From Pontederia crassipes (Eukaryota; Streptophyta; Magnoliopsida; Commelinales; Pontederiaceae): a stretch of DNA of 64,000 nt. The notes beneath the pieces were generated by a model. The model searched no databases. It saw nothing but the letters and a program-made list of their open reading frames with translations, and had not been told where the DNA came from. Positions 44,961-56,253 of the stretch are shown piece after piece (the stretch's first letter is position 1; each line of letters opens with the position of its first letter). The stretch lies in assembly GCA_030549335.1 (NCBI GenBank), contig CM060194.1, positions 17,672,171 to 17,736,170 on the forward strand, read 5' to 3'. Both the position numbers and the translations under genes were made by a program.

Positions 44961-46247
44961 CAATTCCATTGTTCAATTATCTATTTAATATTTGGAGTTA
45001 TCATACGAACTATGAGGTCATGTCGAGAGCATTCATTTATTAAGGGAACATCACGCTGTGTGGGCCAATCAACCATAAAGGTCGTAATGCGTAAAGCATG
45101 ATGACCCACGATTTTCATCTTTTATCATATTTACCTATGAAGTCTATCTTATCAATTTATTCATTAGGCGCCTTTTCACCTTGGGGTACAATCATGGGAT
45201 CATATCAATCATGCCATATAAATTAGGTGTCAATTAATAAATCAATACACCTATTATCAATCACCACTATTTTCATCGATTTCAATTCTCCATTATCAAT
45301 TTTTCAATAAATAATATGTGGTGAAGTGTCATCATGCCCATAATTCATTCTTATCGTTAAGTTAATTATTGATAGACAATTAACGATAAATCTATATAAC
45401 AATTTATGACAAATCATTATCATCTCAATAATTCAATCATAACAATAAATCAATTATCAATAATGAATAATCGATGATCAATTATGATACTATTATGTCC
45501 ATAAATAGTCAATATAATAATTATCATAATTAACCCTAATCAACAATTCAGCAATAACATTTCCTATAGCTAAGTCCAAGCCAGGTGGCGTGAAATCTGA
45601 GCCGTGTCATTCAATTTTGCATACTATTCAATTCCATTAGTTGATGGTCGGGCAAGCCGGAACTCAGTCCAAGTTCACGCCTCTCAATCCACACAGCACC
45701 CGGATTACTAGAACCCGGGACATGTTCCATGAAATCTGGGGTCAGTTAATTGCTCGATCCGGCCTCAATCCTACTTGCATCGAGTTCCTAGGAACACAGG
45801 CCGGGCAGTGTAGAACCCGGGCCAGGTTCCATTGCCATCGGGAAGATGCATTCTCGATGCAACGTTTGACCCACTTTTGGTGCCATAGTCTATGCAATAC
45901 TATAAACAATTAACCCATACTACACTTCAATTATAGGACAAAGGTCCTAAGGGTCTATACCAACAAAAACGATTGATATAAGGATACCCTATGTACCTTA
46001 AGTTAGATGAAAAAGCAACTATGTCCACTGATGTCTGCTAGCTGCACAAATGTTGAAACTTTCGACGATGATTCCTCCTCAGTGCTACCTCAAAACTCAT
46101 GTTGATCACTCGGATGTTGTTCTTCTATGTCGGGACTTCGAAATACACTCTCATGCATTTTGGTTTATGAGAAAACGGAGGAGGAAGATGGGACTCTCGT
46201 GCAAAAGTTTTGTGGATGCAATAATATTTTCTAGCCGTCCTTTGGAT

Positions 46248-46257
46248 CCTATTTATA
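46248..46257 (-). promoter_or_regulatory. TATA box of LTR-B
   Basis: TATAAATAGG on the minus strand in the context GGATCCTATTTATAGTT, the same as LTR-A at 16621. Confidence 0.55.
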
Positions 46258-46942
46258 GTTCTTAACTAGGGTTTTTTCATTCTCATTGGGTCTTGGATTA
46301 ATTCTCCATCAATCATGATCATCCATCATTAATTACCTTATGTTAAATATTCATATTTAATTAAATTTGAATTACACTAATTATTCTATAACCATACTTA
46401 TAAAAAATCCATCTCTACTCAAATTCTTTTTATCTCTTTCATAATTTCTCTCTATCAAACTCTACTTTCACCTTATCCTTTTACTTATTTCTTTTCCAAA
46501 ATTTTCAGAATTATTTAATTTCATAATATTTTATCACTTATTTTTTTGTTAAAATAATAATCAATATTTATTTTAATGGCTGATATATTTTTAAGTCATA
46601 GGACTCTCAATCCTATCATATTTGAGAGTCCTATATCCATTAAATATTCTTTTGCATCTCAAATCAAACTAAAATATATAATATCAATCTAATTATAATT
46701 CCTACTCCCAGTAAGATTTAATCTTTCTTCTTTTCCTTTCTAACCATACTTTTAATCCTGCTTAAATTCTAATTCCTTATCCAAGTAGGATTAATCTTTT
46801 CCTTCTCTTTGCATTCCTTTTCTAATCATATTTCTATTCCTTCTTAAATTTCCTATTGACTATCTTCAATCCATCGAGGATCCTAATTAACTTATAAAAT
46901 TATTATATTGCACTTGATGAAATTGTGGGGTGTTACATTAAA

Positions 46943-47309
46943 ATACACTCGCTAAAATTAGAGCCAAACCCAAAAAGTTGTGGAGGCCCATGGAGCACAT
47001 TTTTTATTTATATAATTAATACACATGCTATCAAATTTTTACTACATATATAATAATTTTTGCAGTAGGACTGAGAAATGTTAGAGTATAATTTTATTTT
47101 TTAAAATGATTTAGGATGAATTTTTAAATTTTAAAATTGACTAAATAGCATATATTTTTTGCATAAAAAATAACTGATGATTTTTTTGACTGAAAAATCG
47201 ACCCCACTCGAGCTATTTTTACCTCTAAGTTTGAACATCATGAAGTGTTGAGTGTTGATTTATTGTGTCAAATTTTGCAATTTTTCAGTCTCTTATGTAT
47301 TAAGAGCAT
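46943..47309. other. Spacer, no gene
   Basis: AT-rich DNA between LTR-B and a SINE; nothing recognised. Confidence 0.5.
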
Positions 47310-47320
47310 AACTATATGCT

Positions 47321-47542
47321 GATCAATGAGAGTTGGATGGAGTGGATAGCAACTCCTCACGGTCTCAAGTTCGAACCTTTGTAAACAAAATTTTTCGTTG
47401 AAAACTTCACCTTTCATAAGAGCACATCCCATGGAGAGTAGGACTCCACGATAGATCGAAACTTCAATTTATTGTCATTGCGCATAGCTTTTAGACCATC
47501 GGCCCTATTCTCGGACATTGGGATGACAATGAAAAAAAAAAG
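47321..47542 (+). mobile_element. tRNA-derived SINE
   Basis: A 222-bp sequence flanked by the 11-bp direct repeat aactatatgct (47310-47320 and 47543-47553). The head carries a box A-like TGGATAGCAACTCC and, about 25 bp on, a box B-like AAGTTCGAACCT, which together form an RNA polymerase III internal promoter. The tail ends in GAAAAAAAAAAG. Target duplication, internal promoter and A-tail are all present, and there is no coding capacity; a SINE depends on a LINE for movement. Confidence 0.85.
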
Positions 47543-47553
47543 AACTATATGCT

Positions 47554-47889
47554 AACATTAATGTATGGTGCGCCTCAAATTTACTATGACAAGGAGTCCT
47601 CAAATTTATCTACCTATACTTTAATCGACATTTGAGAAATAGATGATTTTTTTATATAATCAATTGTTGATATTTGGGAAGCTGCGTCTTACGACATTGT
47701 TGAGCGCATAGTCATAGTTTGAATATCAGCTCATCATCGAGTCCAACTAATTAGTAAAATTATATACCTAACAGTGATGAAATAGACTCCTAATACATTC
47801 TTTTTATTTTTACAAAAAGGTACTATTTACCGTTAACCCAACTTTATTTGTTAAGAAACTGCTACTGCCATCTTCAACTCAGAAGTTAT
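47554..47889. other. Spacer, no gene
   Basis: AT-rich; 47690-47750 has a vague resemblance to SINE-type sequence (GAGCGCATAGTC...CATCATCGAGTCCAAC) but no clear boxes or repeats. Confidence 0.4.
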
Positions 47890-48147
47890 TATAACGCCCT
47901 CAAATCGCACCATGTCACATGGCAGAATATGCTTCAAGGATGCTACGGGTGATGCACGAAAAATCATGTATTAGTTTGGGTCATTTGATTAACACTTTAG
48001 AATGCTTTTATGTTTAGAAAAGAAGAGTTTTGATTGTTTTCATATAATTTCATTTAGATTTGATTTCTACCTAAATCTGGAAATTATTCATGACAGAATA
48101 TGAGAAAACGTCGAAATGAAAGCAAGAAAAGGCCTAAAATAGCTCAG

Positions 48148-48290
48148 AAGACTGTCACGGCCATGACAGTTCCTGTCATGACCGTGACAGAGAAAATTCC
48201 AGCAGAAAATTTGGCTATTTTTCAGCCTTGGCAGCCTTCTGTCACGGCCGTGCCGGAGCCTTTCACGGCCGTGACGGCGGCGGTCTGTTA
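48148..48290. repeat. TCACGGCCGTGA palindrome cluster in solo LTR
   Basis: TCACGGCCATGACAG, TCATGACCGTGACAG, TCACGGCCGTGCC and TCACGGCCGTGACGG occur within 140 bp, each a near-perfect palindrome, about 70-200 bp upstream of the TATA box. Confidence 0.8.
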
Positions 48291-48360
48291 GGCCATTTTA
48301 AAGCTATTTTTATTCAATTTTTGGATATATTTTCGGTTTCTTTTCTTGAGGGACGAGAAA

Positions 48361-48371
48361 ACCTATAAAAG
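48361..48371 (+). promoter_or_regulatory. TATA box of the TGATGCA solo LTR
   Basis: ACCTATAAAAGG followed by a purine-rich leader (AGGCAGAAGAGGGC). It lies 410 bp into the LTR, a usual place for an LTR promoter, and fits plus orientation. Confidence 0.6.
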
Positions 48372-51128
48372 GAGGCAGAAGAGGGCTGGAAAAGCATCTT
48401 TGGAGGGCATAATTCAGAGGTTGAAGGCTTGGTGAAGAAGATCCAGAGGCTACAACGAAGTTCTACTAGAAACTCGAGAGAGGACGGTAGAATTAGGAGT
48501 AGTTCTTGTTCTCTTTTTTTTCCTTAAACATTATTTAGTTAGATGTACTCTAGTTTATTAGAGTAGTTCTTTAGGATTTTCTTGATTGAACCATATTCTT
48601 TATGAATTCTTCGTACAATTAGTTGATGGATCAATAGTATGTTTGAAGATTTGATTAATTGTTACCTGAGATTTATTCTTTTGAATCTTTTGATTATCTG
48701 AAAAGAAGTTTTTAGATTCTCTAAAGTTTTTCTCTGATTTTTCCTCTTACATGCCACTCTTGGGGAAATCGCAAGAGACCCAATTGTGTTGTTGTTAAGG
48801 TGACTTGAGAAAGCCCTTAACTTTATATTCCAGTTGAGTGCATTTTGAGATCTAATAAATTAGATTAAAAACCGAGAGGATTAATATCTTTTGTTGACTT
48901 CAAAATAGGATTTAAAGCCTGAAATATTAGTTAAATTAATTTGGGAATTTTACTTTATTAATTCATCATCTTTTGTCTAGAATTCGTACATAGAGTAGTG
49001 GTATTAATTAAGATAAATCTTATTCATCAATTCTACATTTTTAAACTCCGTTGATCATAACTCTATATTTATATTATTTACTTTTCTTATTTTTACAAAA
49101 CACAGAGTTATTATTTCTTCTCAATTTATAAGTAAGAGAAGTTATTAATTATTTCTTGTTCTCATGGAAATGATACTTTATACTCATCATTTTATTACTT
49201 GAATGATTAGTGCGCTTGCTAGTGTTTCTAAATTCGCATCAACGGGTCATCCTTATGTGTACATCATATTGACCAAATAGAAGACTTTGACTGGTTAACA
49301 TATAACGAGTAAAGCGAAAGACTAATCATCATTAAATAATACTAAAAGAGAGTAACATCATGATATGCGGAAGACTGATAAAGAACTTCATAGGAGTCCA
49401 AAGAAAAACTAATACAGGAGTCCAAAGAAAAACTAATACATCAACTAATATGCGGAAAAAAAAATCTAGCCCAAATTTAAAGGACTCAGGATGCCCATGT
49501 GCAGTCACCTACGAGCTCGATCGATCACCGTTGGCCACCTTCATCATTCTGACCTTGTCCTAAATTTAAGAACATGCATGGATGAACTTCACTATGAGTT
49601 TTACAACTCAGTATGGAAGTAAGATAAATATCATCATAAGATCATGATACTAGACAAGAATCATAAAGATAACATCATCATATAAGAGAAGAGTAAATCT
49701 TGATCATAATAGGGATAACAGAAGCATGTAAAGGGACGTATGAATAAAAGATCGAAAGATCATAAGTAAATCATCATAAAGGGTGGCAAAAGCCAATCAT
49801 CATAGGTGTGATTCATTATTCATATTTATTCATCTTCTTCATCATCTTATTATTTATCTTTAACTTATTTGGAGTATATTTCAACCCATGGGGAGGTCTG
49901 CCTCAACCCGTCCATCATCATATCATAACTGACAAAGCCAACACATATCTGACCGTAGTCAGCCCATACTGATCGAAATCAGTCCATAACCTGGTCATCG
50001 CCAGTCCATCATAAAAGACCTCTCCATTTAACGATATTCATCTTTTATCTTGTAGCTTTTAATTATTCATTATTAAGACATAATCAAGACTACAAGAGTG
50101 GATTATGGAGTGTAAATCAATGACATCAATGTCATAATCATCATCATTATTACGATCTAGAGTAGGAACATAAATCAGGGATCTAAACATCATAAAATCA
50201 ACTTAATCTGCATCGGAATCCGGGATGAGTTAGGTGAAATTCGGGACGAGTTAGGTGAAATTCGGGTCGAGTTCATCAATCGACGTTCTTAGAAAAATTA
50301 GGGTAAACCTGGGCCGAGTTTGGATTACACTCGGGCCGGGTTGGATCGTCTTCTTGTCGAGACAGCCATCGCACCCGACAGTTCGTCGTGCGTGAAAATT
50401 GGTCTGGATCATCTTCAACTTGGGCCGGGTTCGTCCGATTGTAGAGCTTGGAGAGCGCAGCAATGGCGGATTCGGGCCGAGTTCCTACGAACTTGGTCCG
50501 ACAAAGGACTTGCCCGAGCCGGGTTCTTCTTGTGCAGAAATAGTGCAGACGCGCTGTTCGCGTTCCGATCAACTTCTCCGACAGTGGCCGTCACCAATCA
50601 TCATCATCTGACATCATACAATAACTAGGAACCAAATAGGACATGCTTCAAGCCTAAAATCAAGATTCTATCATGAATCTATCCAATAAACTAATTCGTT
50701 CTTCTTCCTCCTCTTCCTCTTCCTCTTCCTCTTTCCGCTCCTCTTGGGTCTGACGTACGTCTGGCATCATCCACGTCCTCTGGCTGCTCTCTTGTTGGCG
50801 ATGGCGAGTCAGGGGCGAGAGCAAGGAAGAAGGGCGCACGAAATAGACGAAGATCTAGGCCGGATTCGCAAGGAGGAAAAAGGGGCTCCACATTTTGCTT
50901 TGATTCCTTATTTATAGAAGAGGAGTTTGAGATAATCTTAGGCTCTAAGATTTGATTTAATCTCCAGGTGGTTTAAATATTTATTTTCCTTTCCTAGTCG
51001 GATTTATCTTCTCCCCCTTGGTTTTCTCTTTCTTTTCTTTTCTTTCTTTATTTTTCTTTCTGTTTCTGACTCGGGCATTACATCATAAATTCTTTTAAAT
51101 AAAATTCGTCCTCGAATTGAGTCAGAAG

Positions 51129-53264
51129 TCAGGACTTACCAAAGAGTGTAGGAAATTTTCTTCGCATCTTAGACTCGAGTTCCCAAGTTGCTTCATCACC
51201 TTGGTGATGGATCCAAGACACCTTGACCAGTGGTACATCATTGTTGTTGTGACGTTGAACCTTGGTCTCTAAAATTTGGGTAGGTCGCTCCTCATAGGTC
51301 AAGTCATCTTTGAGATTGGGTTCTTTGTACCTTATTACATTTGCATAATCATGTTTATACTTTTGGAGCATAGAAATTTGGAATACATTATGAACTCGCC
51401 CATAGGATGGAGGTAAGGCTAGTCTGCAAGCACCCTCTCCAACCAGCTCAAGTACCTCAAAAGCGCCCACATATCTTGGGCTGAGCTTTACTTTTTTGCT
51501 GAACCTCATCACTCCTTTGGTTGGGGAAACCTTCAGGTGTACTTGATCACCTATCTGAAAATATTGTTCACGTCGTCCTTTGTCAGCATTAAACTTCTGT
51601 CGAGCTTGAGCTGCCTTCATCATTTCTTGTATTAACTCGACTCTTGTTGAATATTCCTCTGTTTGTTTCAGCTCTTTAGCATTCAAGATCTTTCTTTCAC
51701 CTACCTCATTCCAGCATGCGAGTGAACGACAAGGTCTCCCATACAGAGCTGCAAAGGAGACTATACAGATGCTATAATGATAACTATTATTATAAGCGAA
51801 TTCGATGAGTGGTAGGTGATCATCCCAATTGTCCCACCAGTCAAAGGCACAAGCTCTTAACATATCCTCAACCGTTTGGATGGTCCTCTCAGTCTGACCG
51901 TCCATTTGTGGATGGAATGTTCGTACTATAATTCAGTCTTGTTCCAAAAGAGTCTTATAGGCTCCTTCAGAATCTGGTTGTGAATCTCGGATCCCTATCT
52001 GATACAATGGATGTCGGGATCCTATGAAGTTTGATTATTTCGTATACATATCGATCCATACGGCTCTGCACTGATCGTTTGGATTTAATAGGTAGGAAGT
52101 GTGCAGACTTCGTTAACCGATCCACAATTACCCATATGACATCATGTCCCTTCTGGGTATGGGGTAAGATGTTATGAAATCCATGGAAATATCTTCTCAT
52201 TTCCACTATGGAATAGCGAGAGAAGTGATCTTTTCATAGGGCTTCTAATGTTCAACTTTTACCTGTTGGCAGATCAAGCACTTTGAGACATATTCTGCAA
52301 TTTCTCGCTTCATATCATTCCACCAGAAAGTCCTTTGCATATCTTTGTACATCTTAGTACTGCCCGGATGGATTGCAAATTAAGATTTATGGTGTTCATC
52401 CATCACTTCTCTTTTCAGAGTTTCTTCACTTGGGACCCACAGACGATTTCTATATCGGATCCCACCATCTGTTGAGAGCTTAAAATCTTTCTCTTCTTTC
52501 TGACATCTCTCTAGCATCTTTGCATACTCAAGATCTTGTGCCTGAGCCTTAATAAGTCTGTCTACTAGATTCAGCGATGTCTGATGCATCATCAATACTG
52601 CTTCGTTCCTGCCAGGTCTTGGTTTCCAAAAGCTCAGTTCCTTCGTCATCTTATACATTCCCATCATCATGTGAGTTAGTGAGCCCTCCCACTTGCGGCT
52701 GAGTGCATCTACAACTGAGTTTGCCTTACCAAGGTGATAATTAATGGATAACTCATAATCCTTCAAGAATTTCATCCATCTTCATTGTCGCATAATGATG
52801 TCTCATTGAGAGAAGACGTACTTAATGCTCTTATGATCGGTGAACATCTCAAACTGTATTCCATAAAGGTAATGTCGCTAAATGTTTAATGCGAAGACTA
52901 CCGCTGCCAATTCAATGTCATGAGTTGGGTAGTTCACCTTATGCTTCTTCAGCTGCCTAAATGTATATGCGATCACTTTTTCATGTTGCATGAGCACACA
53001 TCCCAACCCGATATCGCATGCATCACTATGCACCACATATCCATCAGTACCCTTTGGAATGGTAAGTATGAGTGAAGTGGTCAACTTGGCCTTCAGTTTA
53101 TGAAAACTATCTTCGCATTTATGTGTCCATATGTATTTTACACCCTTCTTCGTTAGGTTCATCAAGGGAGATGCAATCTTTGAAAAGTCCTTGATGAACC
53201 TACGGTAATAACCTGCCAAACTGAGGAAACTATAAATTTCGGTGGCATGCTTTGGCCTTGGCAA
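51129..53264 (-). pseudogene. Gypsy-2 pol remnant: RNase H, integrase, chromodomain
   Basis: On the minus strand: the RT/RNase H connection [19 protein letters not shown] (53264-52878), RNase H with [22 protein letters not shown]-equivalent VVDALSRK and a zinc-binding region (52775-52380), and the integrase core with DRLTKSAHFLP and SDRDPRFTTRF (52206-51967). The final frame of 258 residues (51905-51129) has the TERTIQTVEDMLRAC region, [15 protein letters not shown] and a chromodomain-like tail VKVSWIHHQGDEATWELES ending FGKS. Frameshifts separate these pieces. It starts abruptly at 53264 because the reverse transcriptase has been deleted. Confidence 0.92.
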
Positions 53265-54309
53265 GTGAGTTGGGGTTGTTGTTGACGATTAGCATCACGA
53301 GGCTCATATGGCCTCGTCCTGTTATCCCGACGTTGTTTCCTACGGTCGGTTCCTCCTCGATTTTGGTGACAATCGTTCCAGTGAGGTTGATTCTGTGCAT
53401 AGGGCTGCATGGGAGTCTTTTTCTTCACATCTTTGACTTCCATATGCTCCCTAGTATAATTCATTTCCATCGTCGTTGATAACTCCACTGCCAGTCAAAT
53501 TTGCACATTGGCCTACTAAGGTGTTGGCCCTGTTGGTCTGGTTTAAGCCTTGGCAGAAATGACCTGTCTTTTATCTATCGCTCATCTTGAGAGTGTTGTA
53601 CCTCTCCAGACGAATGAATTTGACATGGTGCTGGGCCATTCTTGACTCAGTTGTAGGAACTCCCTCTGCTTTAGTGCATGCTAGTACTCTAGGAAGTAGC
53701 GTGCCTCAAATGTTGCACAAAAATATTCCCAGGGAATGTCATTCTGTCCTTCATACTGGGTGTCCACAATAGTTCTCCATCAGTCCAAAGCGTCATCAAT
53801 TAAAACTGTGGCAAACAGGACCTTCTTGTCTTCACCACAATTCATTTGTTGCAACTTTTCCTTTATAGTCCGCATTCATCTCTCAGCTTTGTCAAATTCG
53901 CCCAAGCCATCATACTCTGGAGGGCGCACAACTCCATGAATGCCTTAATAGTGTTCTTAGAGGACACCGGTGGCACATGCAGGGACTGTACAGGCGGAGG
54001 CTGTACGAAAGGAAGCTGAGCTGATGACGTCATAGCTGGTGCAATATGGACCGATGGCGTCATAGCTGGTGCAATCTGGACCGATGGCGTCAGTACTTGT
54101 GCAAGCTGAATTGTTGATGCCCGTGATGGTGGGGGCTGCACCAGTGGAGACTGAACTATCGGCTCTATTGCACGAGCCTGACTCATTTGGACTTCGTTCT
54201 GATCCGTTCCCTCTTGTTGCTGATTCGCAATCCTGTCGCTACCTCGAGATAGTCTCTGACCCCAACCTCGAGCAGCAATAGCGCAACGTGGAGACATCTG
54301 CATCATCAT
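53163..54309 (-). pseudogene. Gypsy-2 gag remnant
   Basis: The start at 54309 (MMMQMSPRCAIAARGWG) is followed by a Gln/Pro/Ala-rich region with internal repeats (TPSVQIAPAM, TPSVHIAPAM). It then breaks up by frameshifts around 53860-53500, and an Arg/Asn/Gln-rich piece (53488-53270) corresponds to the linker before the zinc knuckle. The knuckle itself is lost at the junction near 53265. It would have encoded the capsid. Confidence 0.75.
53255..53275 (-). other. Deletion junction in Gypsy-2
   Basis: Gag linker sequence ([11 protein letters not shown]) is joined within a few bases to the RT/RNase H connection (PRPKHATEI). Compared with Gypsy-1 about 1.5 kb is missing, comprising the gag knuckle, protease and reverse transcriptase. 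Confidence 0.85.
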
Positions 54310-54437
54310 GCATCATAACATTTAGAACATCATACATCTTATGAGATAAAATAAACTTACTTGACTTCAAGTGGCACGATGACTGCTCATGGAACTTGCA
54401 CATGAACTATGACATCATACATTAGGACATGAGAATG

Positions 54438-54464
54438 CCCTAACTTTAGGCTATGATACATAAC
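54438..54464 (-). promoter_or_regulatory. Gypsy-2 primer-binding site
   Basis: Next to the right LTR the minus strand reads TTATGTATCATAGCCTAAAG. It has the same layout as Gypsy-1 (TTTATGGTATTAGAGCCTAA), a decayed initiator-Met primer site, and shows that the right LTR is the 5' one. Confidence 0.75.
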
Positions 54465-56248
54465 TGTAATGCCTCCAAATCGCACCCCGCTATGTGACAG
54501 AATATGCTTAAAAAATGCTACGAGTTATTCTTATGTGTACATCATATTGACCGAATAGAAGACTTTGGCTAGTCAACATATAATAAGTAAAGCGGAAGAC
54601 TAATCATCATTAAATAATACTAAAAAGAAAGTAACATCATGATATGCGAAAGATTGATAAAGAACTTCAAAGGAGTTCAAAGAAAAATTAATACATCAAC
54701 TAATATGCGGAAAAGGAAAAGCTAACCCAAATCGCTAGGATCAAGATGCCCATGTGCAGCCACCTACGAGCTCGATCGGTCACCGTCGACTACTTTCATC
54801 ATTCTGACTTTGTCCTGCATTTAAGAACATGTAGGGGAGAACCTCCCTATGAGTTTTACAACTCAGTATGAAAGTAAGATAAATATCATCATAAGATCAT
54901 GATACTAGACAGGAATCATAATGATAACATCATCATATAAGAGAAGAGTAAATCATGATCATAATAAGGATACAGAAGTATGTAAAGGGACATATGAATA
55001 AAAGTTCGAAAGATCATAAGTAAATCATCTTAAAGGGTGACAAAAGCTAATCATCATAAGAGTGATTCATTATTCATTTGTTTTCATCTTCTTCATCATC
55101 TTATTATTTATTTTTTACTTATTTGGAGTATATTTCAACCCACGGGAAGACCTGCCTCAACCCATGTATCATCAGCATCATAATTGATAGAGCCAGCCCA
55201 TAACTAATCGAAATCATTCCATAACCTGGCCGTCGCCAGTCCATCATAAAAGAATTCTCCATTTAACGTTTTCATCTTTTATGTTGCAGCTTTTAATTAT
55301 TCATTATTAAGACATAATCAATACTACAAGAGTGGATCAAGGAGAGTAAATTAGGGACATAAATGTCATAATCATCATCATTACGATCTGGAGTAAGAAT
55401 ATAAATCAAGGATCTAAACATTATAAAATTAACTTAATCTGCATTGGAATCCGGGTCAGTTCATCAACCGACGTTCTCAAAAAAATTAGGGTAAACCCGG
55501 GCCAGATTGGGTCGTCTTCTTGTCGGGACAGCCATCGCGCCCGCTGTTCGTCGTGCGTGAAACTCGGTCCGGGTCATCTTCAACTCGGACTGGGTTCGTT
55601 CGGTTGTAGAGCTCGGAGAGCGCAATAATAACGAATCCTGTCCGAGTTCCTACGAACTCGGTCCGACGAAAGACCTGCCCGGGCCGGATTTTTCTTGTGC
55701 AGAAACTGCGCAAACGTGCTATTGAAGTTCCGATGATGGTCGGCACCAATCATCATCATGTGACATCATACAATAACTAGGAATCAAATAGGGCATGCTT
55801 CAAGCCTAAAATCAAGATCTATTAGGAATTTATCATAGTTTCATACCTTGCAAGTTTCTATCCAAGAAACTAATTCATTCTTCTTCTTCTTCCTCTTCCC
55901 CTGCCTGCTCCTCTCGGTTTTGGCGACGTCCGACGTCGTCCACTTCCTCTGGCTGCTCTCCTATTGACGACGGCGAGTCAGGGGCGAGAGCAAGGAAGAA
56001 GGATGCTCGAAATAGACGAAGATCTAGGCCGGATTTGCGGGAGGGAAAAAGGGGCTCCACGTTTTGCTTTGATTCCTTATTTATAAAAGAGGAGTTTGAA
56101 ATAATATTGGGCTCTAAGATTTGATTTTATCTCTGGAGGTTTAAATCATTATTTTCCTTTTCTATTCGGAGTTATCTTCTTCCTTGGTTTTATCTTTCTT
56201 TTCATTTCTTTATTTATTTTTCTTTTTGTTTCTGACTCGGACGTTACA
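54465..56248 (-). repeat. Gypsy-2 5' LTR (1784 bp)
   Basis: Begins TGTAATGCCTCC and ends GACTCGGACGTTACA. CCCGGGCC words lie at 55490-55690; a minus-strand TATA box (TATAAATAAGG) at 56075-56085 marks the element promoter. Open frames 55486-55749 and 55875-56060 have counterparts in the other LTR and are not genes. Confidence 0.9.
56075..56085 (-). promoter_or_regulatory. TATA box of the Gypsy-2 5' LTR
   Basis: TATAAATAAGG on the minus strand, conserved in the other LTR at 50906-50916 in the same context (AATCAAAGCAAAAYGTGG upstream in part). Confidence 0.6.
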
Positions 56249-56253
56249 GTTAT

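Larger units (their letters stand above)
43873..46937 (-). repeat. Solo LTR-B (gypsy type, same family as LTR-A)
   Basis: Begins TATAACGCCCCGAGA (TG changed to TA) and ends GGGGTGTTACA at 46937. A perfect 5-bp duplication ttaaa flanks it (43868-43872 and 46938-46942). Length 3065 bp, no internal region. It contains a tandem array of about 87-bp units with GCAAAGGGTGCAATACAATCG (44740-44900), CCCGGGACATG/ACCCGGGCCAGG words (45640-45840) and a minus-strand TATA box. LTR-A is its diverged relative. The small frames inside are LTR sequence. Confidence 0.92.
47950..49241 (+). repeat. Solo LTR, TGATGCA family, 1292 bp
   Basis: Begins TGATGCACG and ends TTCGCATCA, inverted ends. A perfect 5-bp duplication acggg flanks it (47945-47949, 49242-49246), and removing one copy restores the Gypsy-2 LTR sequence. 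It contains a TATA box CCTATAAAAGG at 48361 and a cluster of TCACGGCCRTGAC palindromes (48148-48290). The best-preserved member of this family in the window. Confidence 0.93.
47890..51082 (-). repeat. Gypsy-2 3' LTR with nested solo LTR
   Basis: Aligns with 54465-56248: start TATAACGCCCTCAAATCGCACC against TGTAATGCCTCCAAATCGCACC (in part), end TCTGACTCGGGCATTACA. The LTR portion is 47890-47949 plus 49247-51082. It contains two direct copies of AGGAGTCCAAAGAAAAACTA (49390-49440), absent from the other LTR. CCCGGGCCG-type words lie at 50200-50530 and a minus-strand TATA box near 50906-50916. Confidence 0.88.
47890..56248 (-). mobile_element. Gypsy-2, chromovirus with internal deletion
   Basis: The two LTRs are 47890-51082 (with a nested 1.3-kb LTR) and 54465-56248. 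A perfect 5-bp duplication gttat flanks the element (47885-47889 and 56249-56253). On the minus strand the order is 5' LTR (right), primer-binding site, gag, RNase H, integrase, chromodomain-like end and 3' LTR (left). Protease and most of the reverse transcriptase are missing, so it is a deletion derivative. Its pol is closely related to Gypsy-1 (same Tekay/Del type) but its LTRs are a different subfamily. Confidence 0.92.
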
